From Ga0077536 sp035325705 (GTDB taxonomy: Bacteria > Pseudomonadota > Gammaproteobacteria > Ga0077536): a DNA stretch of 64,000 nt. The notes under the pieces are model-generated. The model searched no databases. It saw only the letters and a program-made list of their open reading frames with translations, and was not told the origin of the DNA. The position numbers and the translations under genes were made by a program. The DNA lies in assembly GCA_035325705.1 (NCBI GenBank), contig DAOKZI010000001.1, forward strand, positions 610,967 through 674,966. The letters run 5' to 3'. Below are positions 1 to 9,244 of this stretch, one piece after another (position 1 is the stretch's first letter; each line of letters opens with the position of its first letter).

Positions 1-3000
1 CTGCCGGCGGGCCTCGTCGTGCCGCCGGGCGCGAACCCGAGCACGACCTGCGCCGGCGGCGCGATCACCGCGCCGACGACGAGCTCGGTGCGCTTCAGCG
101 GCGGCAGCCTGCCGCCGGCGCCGAGCGGCGGCACGGTGAGCTGCGAGGCCGAGATCGACGTCTTCGCCGCCGCCGCCGGCACCTACGAGAACGTGATTGC
201 GGCGGGCACCATCACCGCGCTCGCCGGCGGCGTGCCGATCACCAACGATCCGCCCGACGTCACCGCGACGCTCGAAGTGCGTTCGGCCGCCGGCATCGCG
301 AAGACGCTGGTGCCCGCGGTCGTCGCGCCGGGCGCACCGTCGACGCTGACGATCACGCTCAGCAACCCGAACAGCGTGCCGCTGACCATGGCGAGCCTCA
401 CCGACGAGCTGCCGGCCGGCCTCGCGGTGGCGTTGACGCCGAACGCCTCGACGAGCTGCGCCGGCGGCACGGTCGTCGCGCCGGCCTCGGCGACGCGCGT
501 GTCCGTCGCCGGCGGCACGATCCCGGCCGGCGGCGCCTGCCAGGTGCTGGTCGACACCGTCGGCAACACGCCGGGCCGCTACGTCAACACGATCCCCGCC
601 TCCGCGCTGCGGACCGCGGAGGGCGTGACGAACGACGAACCGGCGAGCGACGACGTGACGGTGTCCGCGCCGCCGACGATCGCGAAGACCTTCACGCCGC
701 CGTCGATCAACGCCGGCGGCCGCTCGCGCCTGCGCCTCGAGCTCGGCAACGACAACGCGACGGCGCTGACGCTCAGCGCCAACCTCGACGACACGCTGCC
801 CGTCGCGCCCGGCAACGTCGTCGTCGCCGCGCCGCCCGCGCTGGGCGGCACCTGCACGCTGGGCAGCGTCACCGCGACCGCGGGCAGCGGCTTCGTGCGC
901 TATGCGAGCGGCGCGCAGATCCCCGCCGGCGGTTGCTCGATCGAGGTCGACGTCACCGCCAACGTCAACGGCACGCACGCGAACTTCATCGCCGCCAATG
1001 CGCTGCAGACCGACGGCGGCAGCAACCCGCTGCCGGCGACCGCGAACCTCGTCGTCAGCCCGCTCGGCTTCATCGCCGGCAGCGTGTTCAAGGACAACGA
1101 CCTCACCCCGAACGGCGTTTTCGACAGCGCCACCGACGAGCCGATCGCAGGCCACACGATCACATTGACGGGCACCGACTCCGCGCCCGACGGCGTCGCG
1201 GGCGGCGGCGACGACGTCGCCGTGTCGCGCAGCACCGTGACGGATGCGCTCGGCAACTACGCGTTCACGGAGCTCAACGCCGGCAGCTACACCGTCAGCG
1301 AGCCCGCGCAGCCGGCCGGCACGCAGAACGGGATCACGACCGCCGGCCCCGTCAACGGTCCCGCCGGCGGCAGCGCGGGCAGCGCGAGCGCGATCGGCAG
1401 CACGCCGAGCGAGATCGCGAACATCGTGTTGAACCGCGACGGCAGCGGTCTGGTCAGCAGCTCGCCCGACAACGACTTCGCGGAGGTCGCGAGCTCGAGC
1501 ATCGCCGGCACGGTGTTCCTCGATCAGAACAACAACGGCGTGCGCAACGGTGCCGACAGCGTGATCGCGAACGTGACGATCGAACTGCTCGACAATGCCG
1601 GCACCGTCATCGCGACGACCGTCACCGACGCGAGCGGCAACTATCGCTTCGACAATCTCGCGCCGGGCACCTACTCGGTGCGCGAGCCGACCCAGCCGCC
1701 GCAGACTTCGAACGGTCTGAGCATCGCCGGCGCGGTGCCGAACGGCGGCACGCCGGGCACGCCCAGCGCCGTCGCGGTGACGCCGAGCCGGATCAGCAAC
1801 ATCGTGCTGCCGCCGAACACGGCGTCGACCGGCAACAACTTCGCCGAGATCCCGAACGGCCGCGTGATCTCCGGCCGCGTGTTCCTCGATCTCGACGACG
1901 ACGGTGCGCTGAACGGCCCCGATCACGGGATCACGGGCCAGACCGTTACGCTGTCCGGCACCGACGTCAACGGCAATCCCGTGACGGCGACGACGACGAC
2001 CGGCGCCGACGGCAGCTATGCGTTCACCGGCCTGCCGCCCGGCACCTACACCGTGACGCAGCCCGCGCAGCCCGCGGGCACCCACAACGGCCAGACCTTG
2101 CCCGGCTCGATCGGCGGCGCCGGCACGGCCGTCGGCGTCACGCCCAGCGCGATCGGCGCGATCGATCTGAGCGGCGCGAACACGGTATCGGCGAACAACG
2201 ACTTCGCCGAGACGCTCGGCAATGCCGTCGATCTGACGATCGCCAAGAGCAACACGCCGACGCAGTTCGCGTCGAACAGCAATCTCGGCAACTACGCGCT
2301 GATCGTCAGCAACATCGGATCCCTGCCGAGCAGCGGCGCGATCACCGTCGTCGATACGCTGCCGATCGGGATCACTGCGGTGTCCGCGCCGACCGATTCG
2401 CCGTGGAGCTGCAGCCTCAGTGGCGATCGCCGCACCGTGACCTGCACGACCGGCGCCGCGGCGGCCGCGCACGGCGGCGCGCTCGCGCCGATCAATCTGC
2501 GCGTCGCGATCGCGGCCGGGCTCGAGGGTCTGTCGCTGATCAACGTCGCGACGGTCAGCGGCGGCGGCGAGGCGGCCGGCCTCGACGCGAACAACACGGC
2601 GAACAATCCCGTGCAGCTCCAGGCGGGCGCGACGATCGCGGGCAAGGTTTGGCACAACACGATCGCGCGCGACACGACGCGCCAGCCCGGTGAGCCCGGT
2701 CTCGAAGGCTGGATCGTCGAAGCGCTGCGCGGCGGTGTCGTCGTCGCCACGGCGACGACGGACGCGAACGGCCACTACACCTTGACGGGCCTGCCGCCGA
2801 CGACCAACCCGGGCGAGGTCTACGAGCTCGTGTTCCGTCACCCGGTCAGCCGCGTGCAGTACGGCAGCCCGGTGTCGAACGAGCCCGGCGTCGATCTGAG
2901 CCGGCACACGATCGCGAACCTGACGCTGAACCCGGGTCAGAACATCGTCGAGCAGAACCTGCCGCTCGATCCGAGCGGCGTGGTCTACGACTCGGTGACG

Positions 3001-4267
3001 CGGCTGCCGGTCAGCGGCGCGAGCGTGACTTTCGTCGGCCCGCCGGGCTTCGATCCGGCGGCGCATCTGCTCGGCGGCAACGCGAACGTGACGCAGGTGA
3101 CGGACGGGCGGCTACCTGCCGACACCGTCGGGCAGCCTGCCGCCGCAGCCGGGCGCGCAGACCGTCGGCCCGCTGCCGAACCCGTTCCTCGTCTCGCCCT
3201 CGGGCGCGCCGCCGCCGGTCGGATCGCCCGCGGTGTACTTCTTCTCCTTCGTGCTGTCGGGCGCGTCGGCGGACGTGTTGAACAACCACATCCCGCTCGA
3301 TCCGATCCTGTCCGGCGCGCTGGTGATCTCGAAGACGACACCGCTCGTCAACGTCACGCGCGGCGATCTCGTGCCCTACACGATCACGGCGCGCAACACG
3401 CTGTCCTCGCCGCTGACTAACATCGACCTGCGCGATCGGATCCCGCCGGGCTTCAAGTACCGTCTGGGCTCCAGCTCGGTCAACGGCGTGCCGCTGGAGC
3501 CGCTGGTCGAGGGCCGGCTGCTGAACTGGCGCGACCAGAGCTACGCGGCCGGCGAGACCAAGATCTACAAGCTGCTGCTCGTCGTCGGTGTCGGCGTCGG
3601 CGAAGGCGAGTACGTCAACCAGGCCTTCGGCATCAACACGCTCGCGAACTCGCAGATCTCCAATCTCGCGACGGCGACGGTGCGCGTGGTGCCCGATCCG
3701 ACCTTCGACTGCTCGGATCTGATCGGCAAGGTCTTCGACGATCTCAACGTCAACGGCTACCAGGACGAGGGTGAGCCCGGCATCGCGAACGTGCGCCTCG
3801 CGACGGTCAACGGCCTGCTCGTCACCACCGACGACCAGGGCCGCTTCCACGTCGCCTGCGCCGCGATCCCGCAGTCCGATCGCGGCTCGAACTTCGTGAT
3901 GAAGCTCGACACGCGCACCCTGCCGAGCGGCTATCGCGTGACGACCGAGAATCCGCGCGACGTGCGGCTGACGCGCGGCAAGATGACGAAGCTGAATTTC
4001 GGCGCGGCGCTGCATCGCGTCGTGCGCATCGAAGTAACGGCCGCGGCCTTCGGCGACGACGGCAAGACGCTGGCGCCGGAGTGGAGCGCGCAGCTCGATA
4101 CGCTGCTCGATCGGATCGAGGACAGGCCGAGCCTCATCCGCATCGCGCATCGCGCGGCGGACGCCGCGCAGGCCGCGCGGCTCGCCGAAGACATCCGCCG
4201 GCGCTGGGAGGCGCACGGCGGCTATCCGCTCAGCGTGGAGCTCGAAGTGTGGGGGGCGCTGCCATGA
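1..4267 (+). CDS. DUF11 / SdrD-B-like repeat surface protein, 5'-truncated by window start, one apparent frameshift
   Basis: This is a large, probably exported surface protein. Reading starts in frame at base 1, so the start codon and any signal peptide lie upstream. It contains several DUF11-type beta-sandwich repeats (key words 'IAKT', 'VDTLP', 'DELPAGL') and at least four SdrD-B/prealbumin-like modules of the type 'GxVFxDxxxxG...DASGNYRF...PGTYxV...NDFAE'. The last ~80 residues look OmpA-C-terminal-like ('IRIAHRAADAAQ'). Up to about base 3105 the coding frame is frame 1. From there to the TGA at 4265-4267 it is frame 2. Dropping one G in the GACGGGCGG stretch near 3104-3110 restores a continuous 'TDGGYLPTP' sequence. 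The stop overlaps the next gene's ATG (ATGA), so the two are translationally coupled. The function is unknown; adhesion or a surface layer is inferred from the domains. The frameshift may be real decay or a sequencing error. Confidence 0.8.
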
Positions 4268-7200
4268 AGCGCTGCACGCTGAAGGCGCTCTGCGCTGCGC
4301 TGAGCCTCGCGCTCGTCGGTGTCGCGGCCGCGAACTCGCAGATCCGCGGCAAGCGTCTCGACAACGCCTCGACCTATCTGCACGGGCGCGCGCCGAACAC
4401 CGAAGATCGCGCCGCGCCCGACGGCGCCGCGCCGCCGTTCCGGATCAGCATCGACGGCCTGCCCGTCGACGGGCCGGTGACGGGCGAGCATTTCGACAGC
4501 CTGCCGGACGCGCAGCGCAGGAGCGACGTCGCGCTCGGCCAGGCCGACATCCGCATCAAGTTCGATCCGCTGCAGGTGAAGCCGGCGCTGAACGCGTGGG
4601 CGTGGCCGGCGACGGCCGTGCGCGGCCAGCCGGTCGAATTCCTCGCCTATACCAACTACGCGTGGTTCGTGGCGAAGGCCGAGATCCGTCTGTTCGAGCG
4701 CGACGAGGGTCGCGCGCAGGCGCCGCTCGCGGTGCTGCCGCTAGACGTGCGCGCGGGCGGCGTGCAGTGGACCGTACCAGGCGATGCGCCCGACGAGCTG
4801 CGCTTCGTGCTGCGCGTCTACGACGCGCAGGGCCGCTACGACGAAACGGTGGTGAAGCCGCTGACGCTGGTCGATCGTGCGCGGCCCGCGCCGGACGCGG
4901 ACGATCCCGCGCGCGAACGCCTGGTCGGCTGGGGCGAGAATTCGCTCGCGGTGTCGAACATCGCCGTGCGCGGCGGCACCGTCACCGTCGACGGCGAGCA
5001 CGTGCCGGCCGGCGCGCCCGTCACCGCGCTGGATCTGCCGGTGCCGGTCGATCGCAACGGCCGCTTCGCGCTGCGCCAGATCCTGCCGCCGGGACCGCAC
5101 GAAGTCGCCGTCGCGGTCGGCCGCGAGGACGGCTCGGTCGCGCGCTACTCGCGCGATCTGTCGATCGCCGACGACTCCTGGTTCTACGTCGCGATGGCCG
5201 ATCTGACGCTCGGCAACAACAGCACGACCGGGCCGATCGAGATCGTGACCTCGGATCTCGATCAGTACGACGGCTCGAGCTTCGCCTACGGCCGCACGGC
5301 CTTCTACGTGAAGGGCAAGATCAAGGGCAAGTATCTGCTGACCGCGAGCGCGGACACGCGCGAGCAGCCGCTCGAGCATCTGTTCAGCAACTTCAGCGAC
5401 AAGATCCGCGCTATCTCCTGCGCCGCATCGATCCCGATCGCTACTACCCCGTCTACGGCGACGACAGCACGACCGTCGACGACGCGCCGACGCAGGGCAA
5501 GTTCTACATCCGCCTCGATCGCGGCGACTCGCACGTGATGTGGGGCAACTTCCGCACGCAGTGGGGCGGCAGCGAGCTGCTGCAGTACGCGCGCTCGCTG
5601 TACGGCGCGAATGCGCTCTATCGCAGCGAGAAGACCACATCCTTCGGCGAGCGCAGCGTCGAGCTCAACGCCTTCGGCGCCGAGCCCGGCACCGCGCAGT
5701 CGCGCGAGGACTTCCGCGGCACCGGCGGCTCGCTGTACTACCTGCGCCACCGCGACATCACGCAGGGCTCGGAGCGCGTGTGGATCGAGGAGCGCGATCG
5801 CGACTCCGGTCTCGTGCTGCAGCGGCGCGAGCTGCTGCCGGCGCAGGACTACGACATGAACTACCTGCAGGGCCGCGTGATGCTGCAGCGGCCGCTGCCC
5901 TCGACCGCCGACGGCAACACGCTGGTGCAGACCAGCGCGCTGAACGGCAATCCGCTGTTCCTCGTCGTCAACTACGAGTACGTGCCGGGCCTGACCGCGC
6001 TCGACGACCTCGCCTACGGCGTGCACACGCACGACTGGGTCAACGACCACCTCGGCGTCGGCTTCGCGGGCTACCGGCAGGAGCTCGGCGACGAGAAGCA
6101 GCTCCTCGGCAGTGTGGACGTCACCTTGCGCTACAAGCCCGGCACCTACGTGCGGGCCGAGCTCGCGAAATCGAACGGCGCGGGCGAGGACGAGCTCAGC
6201 TCGCTGAACGGCGGCTTCGACTTCGCCGCGCAGCGCTCCAGCGGCCGCAACGCCGACGCGCAGCGCATCGACGCGCTGGTCGACTTCAGCGAGATCTGGG
6301 ACGCGCAGCGCGGCCAGGCCGCGTTCTACTGGCAGAACCGCGATCGCGGCTATTCGGCGCCGGGCATGATCACGCAGAACGAGGCGATCGAGCAGCTCGG
6401 CGGGCGGCTCACCGTGCCCGTCGCCGCGCGCCTGGACGTCGACGTCAAGGGCGATCGCTGGGACGCCGAGACCCAGGACCGCACCGCCGTCGAGGCCGAT
6501 CTGAGCTACGACCTCTCGGTGCGCTGGGCGGCGAGTGTCGGCCTGCGCAACGATGATCGCAATACGCGCATCCCGAACGCGAGCGAGATCCTGTCCGAGG
6601 ACGGCGGCCGGCTCGACGGCGTGCTGCGCCTCGACTACCTGCCGCACCGGCGCGACTACTCGCCCTACGATCCGCTGCTCGAAGCGCACAAGGGCGAATG
6701 GAACGCCTACGGCTTTGCGCAGGCGACGATCCACCGCGACGGCAACCGCCGCGACAACGATCGCGTCGGTCTCGGCATGGGCTGGCAGTACAACGATCGC
6801 CTGCACCTGCTGTCCGAGGTCTCGGGCGGCGACGGCGGCGTCGGCGGCAAGTTCGGCGGCGACTACCGCATCGACGATCGCAGCAACGCTTATCTCACCT
6901 ACACGATGGAGACCGAGCGCGAGGACGTGAACTACCGCGGCCGCCAGGGCGTGATGACGACGGGCTCGCGCTACCGCGTGACGGACGAAATGGCGGTGTT
7001 CGGCGAGACGCGCGCGACCGGCGGCGCCGGGCCGCAGAGCCTGATCCACGCCTACGGCCTCGACTACGCGCCGAACGATCGCTGGAGCTACGGCGTGAAG
7101 GCCGAGGTCGGCACGGTGTCCGATCCGTACAGCGGCGATCTCGAGCGCCACGCGGTCGGCACCAATGTCGCCTACTACCACGACGACACCAAGCTCGCCT

Positions 7201-7886
7201 CGGCGCTCGAGTACCGCGACGAATCCGGCAATCTGCTCGGCGATCGCCAGACCTGGCTGATGCGCAACACCTTCGGCCGCCGGATGAACGCGAGCTGGCG
7301 CCTGCTCGGCAAGCTAAACTTCTCGCTGTCGGATTCCGACGGCGGCGAGTTCTTCGACGCCGACTACGCCGAAGCGGTGACGGGCATGGCCTGGCGCCCG
7401 GTAAGCAACGACCGGCTCAACGCGCTGTTCAAGTACACCTGGTTCTACGAGCTGCCCTCGCCGGGCCAGCTCGCACCGGGCTCGGATCTCATCGCCGATT
7501 TCGCGCAGGCGAGCCACGTCCTGTCCGTCGACACGATCTACGATCTCGTGCCCTGGCTGTCGGTCGGTGCGAAGTACGGCCTGCGCATCGGCCGGCTCAA
7601 GGACACGCGCCTCGACGGCCGCTGGTTCGACAGCCGCGCCCAGCTCGTGGTGCTGCGCGCCGACTTCCACCTCGTCAAGGAGTGGGACGCCGTCGTCGAG
7701 GGCCGCACGCTCAGCGCGAGCGAAGCGGACGATCGCCGCACCGGCGCGCTCGTCGGCCTCTATCGCCACGTCGGCGAGCGCTTCAAGGTCGGCGTCGGCT
7801 ACAACTTCACCGACTACTCCGACGATCTCACCGACGTCTCCTACGAGAACCGCGGCTGGTTCTTCAACATCATCGGCGAGATGTAG
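4264..7886 (+). CDS. Outer-membrane beta-barrel protein with N-terminal Ig-like domains, one apparent frameshift
   Basis: The start ATG overlaps the previous stop codon. A Sec signal peptide is visible ('LCAALSLALVGVAAAN'). The N-terminal ~350 residues look like beta-sandwich domains, with an Ig/filamin-like stretch including 'PPGPHEVAVAVGREDGS'. The rest is rich in alternating aromatic strands and ends 'WFFNIIGEM', as expected of a large outer-membrane barrel. The frame changes at about 5402: AAGATCC breaks 'FSDK', and restoring one G gives 'DKDPRYLLRRIDPDRYYPVYG' in frame 3, running to the TAG at 7884-7886. Coupling to the upstream DUF11 protein suggests that the barrel anchors or exports it; that is inference. 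The 3' end has been duplicated about 1 kb downstream beyond vapBC. No close named homologue is recognised. Confidence 0.75.
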
Positions 7887-7913
7887 GCAACTCAGTCTCC
7901 GGTTGTAGCCCGG
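7855..7913 (+). repeat. 59-bp direct repeat, copy 1 (3' end of barrel gene)
   Basis: The block covers the last ten codons of the barrel gene, its TAG stop and 27 bp beyond, ending in the first bases of an R1 repeat. It recurs at 8836-8894. The first 32 bases are identical, and about three mismatches follow in the remaining 27. The two copies flank the vapBC module. Confidence 0.9.
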
Positions 7914-8087
7914 ATGAGCGCAGCGAATCCGGGGTTCGGCATGCGAGCGCCCGGAATCTTGCCACGCGGCGCACGAGGCACGCTCGAACGAAGCTGCGAT
8001 GGCAGGTGTCCGATCCCGGATTCGCTGCGCTCATCTGATGGGCTACGAAGAGCGCGCCGCGCAGCGGCGCGGAATCCGGGATTGAAC
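7904..8087. repeat. R1 intergenic palindromic repeats (three elements)
   Basis: R1 has the core GTAGCCCGG(G)TG(G)AGCGNAGCG followed by (A)ACCCGGGAT. A forward copy begins at 7904, a reverse copy at about 8010-8047 pairs with it, and a third, degenerate copy ends near 8087. The reverse copy carries the variant GTAGCCCATCAG on the minus strand. Closely paired opposite copies could fold into a hairpin and act as a terminator downstream of the barrel gene. Confidence 0.75.
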
Positions 8088-8132
8088 CTGTCACACGCGG
8101 CATCGTTTCGGGCTGCTGATCCCGCGGCTTCG

Positions 8133-8537
8133 TCATGGACGAAACGGATTCTCGATCGTGAGCGCGCCGAATCGCCGGCCGTGCTGCAAATCTTCGCTGA
8201 ACAGGACTTCGCAAGCCGCATCCTGCGCGGCGGACACGATGAGCCCGCCGTAGAACGACAGTGTGTGGTCGCGAGCGATTTCGACAGCGTGGCGATAGAT
8301 TGCGAGCGTCAGCGGCAGTGCCGGACCAAGCAGCTCGTCGATGACGGCAAGTGCCGATTCAATTCGATCCCATTGCCACTGAAGCTTACGCCGCGTGACG
8401 TTGGTGAACTCGTTGAGAACCTGGACGCCGACGACACCGCCTTCAGCGAGCAGCTCTTCGGCACGGATACTTCGTGGATCATCGGCCGCGAAAGCGTAGA
8501 GCAGCACATTGGTATCGAAGAACCGCTCAGCGCTCAT
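8133..8537 (-). CDS. vapC: VapC-family PIN-domain toxin
   Basis: 134-residue PIN-domain ribonuclease of a type II toxin-antitoxin module. The start 'MSAERFFDTNVLLYAF' is chosen because it overlaps the upstream antitoxin gene by 11 bp, as is typical of vapBC pairs. PIN acidic residues are visible at Asp8 (FFDTN), Glu43 (LNEFTN) and Asp116 (FSEDLQHG). The fourth expected position, Asp in the usual 'SFWDALI' motif, is Gly97 here ('SFYGGLIV'), so catalytic activity may be weakened or lost. VapC toxins usually cleave tRNA or rRNA and are held inactive by VapB. The module sits between copies of a 59-bp repeat, which suggests that it was inserted. Confidence 0.88.
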   Translation of the reverse strand: MSAERFFDTNVLLYAFAADDPRSIRAEELLAEGGVVGVQVLNEFTNVTRRKLQWQWDRIESALAVIDELLGPALPLTLAIYRHAVEIARDHTLSFYGGLIVSAAQDAACEVLFSEDLQHGRRFGALTIENPFRP

Positions 8538-8757
8538 TCGCCTCGTCCCGATCGAAGCGGAAGCCCTTGGGCAGCGGTTGGCGGAGCGCGCGCAGCCGAG
8601 CCAGTGCATGCTCGCGGCTGTTGTCGCGTTCGACCCGAAATTCGCGATCGCCCGTCACGACGATCTCTATTTCATCGCCGGCCTTCAGATGCAGCGCCTT
8701 CACGACCGCTTCCGGCAACCTGACCGCAAGGCTGTTTCCCCATTTCGCGACGCGCAT
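8527..8757 (-). CDS. vapB: VapB-family AbrB/MazE-type antitoxin
   Basis: 76-residue antitoxin with an N-terminal SpoVT/AbrB swapped-hairpin DNA-binding domain ('MRVAKWGNSLAVRLP...LKAGDEIEIVV') and a charged C-terminal tail ('KGFRFDRDEANER') likely to wrap the toxin. Its gene precedes and overlaps vapC by 11 bp. A good SD (AAGGAG) lies just upstream of the ATG. The family normally represses its own promoter together with VapC, and a palindrome 17 bp upstream is the obvious candidate operator. Confidence 0.88.
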   Translation of the reverse strand: MRVAKWGNSLAVRLPEAVVKALHLKAGDEIEIVVTGDREFRVERDNSREHALARLRALRQPLPKGFRFDRDEANER

Positions 8758-8773
8758 GATTTGCTCCTTGATG

Positions 8774-8794
8774 ATATACGCAGAATAAGTATAT
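8774..8794 (-). promoter_or_regulatory. Candidate VapB operator upstream of vapBC
   Basis: A perfect 6-bp inverted repeat, ATATAC...GTATAT, with a 9-bp spacer lies in an AT-rich patch 17 bp before the vapB ATG. The local composition contrasts sharply with the GC-rich surroundings. The position and symmetry suit autoregulation by VapB or VapBC. Confidence 0.55.
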
Positions 8795-8835
8795 CTTCAC
8801 TCGGCATCCCGACGCACGACATGCTCTCGAAGGTT

Positions 8836-8894
8836 GCTGGTTCTTCAACATCATCGGCGAGATGTAGACAACTCAGCTTCCGGTTGTAGCCCGG
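8836..8894 (+). repeat. 59-bp direct repeat, copy 2 (barrel 3' end duplicated beyond vapBC)
   Basis: The block repeats 7855-7913: 32 identical bases up to the TAG, then 'acaactcag' with CT for TC, running into the next R1 repeat. No complete open frame precedes it, so it is a displaced 3' fragment of the barrel gene. Confidence 0.9.
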
Positions 8895-9124
8895 GTGCAG
8901 CGTAGCGGAACCCGGGATCGGGCATGCCGGATACGCGGCAGCCTTCTTCTCGGATGCATGAGCGGACGGCGGGCGCGGATCCCGGGTTACGCGCTGCGTG
9001 CTCCACCCGGGCGACGAGATCTGGCGAGGCGCCGAACCCGGATTCCGCTGCGCTCCTTCCGGGCTACGAAGATCGTTCTCTTGTAGCCCGGAAGGAGCGC
9101 AGCGCAGCGGCGCGGAATCCGGGA
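8885..9124. repeat. R1 repeat cluster between vapBC and the amidase
   Basis: Four R1 elements in alternating orientation lie near 8885-8922, 8978-9012, 9033-9072 and 9081-9124. Adjacent opposite copies are mutually complementary. No gene is visible in 8758-9244. Confidence 0.75.
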
Positions 9125-9176
9125 GCTGAGCTCACCACGCCTCTTTCATGATCGCGGGTGACGCGGGCGTCATGAC

Positions 9177-9203
9177 CGTTGGGCTGACGAAGGAAGCCCA
9201 ACG
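9177..9203. repeat. R2 palindromic repeat
   Basis: An inverted repeat of the R2 family (CGTTGGGCT...AGCCCAACG around GACGAAGGA) lies just downstream of the amidase gene. A decayed arm follows at about 9225-9250. It may serve as a terminator. Confidence 0.7.
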
Positions 9204-9244
9204 TCCGGCCTCACGACGAAGACCTTGGGCTTCCTTTATCGACC

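Noticed and set aside
8133..8757. vapBC as part of an insertion sequence
   Set aside because: No transposase and no terminal inverted repeats are seen; only the 59-bp direct duplication and R1 elements flank it.
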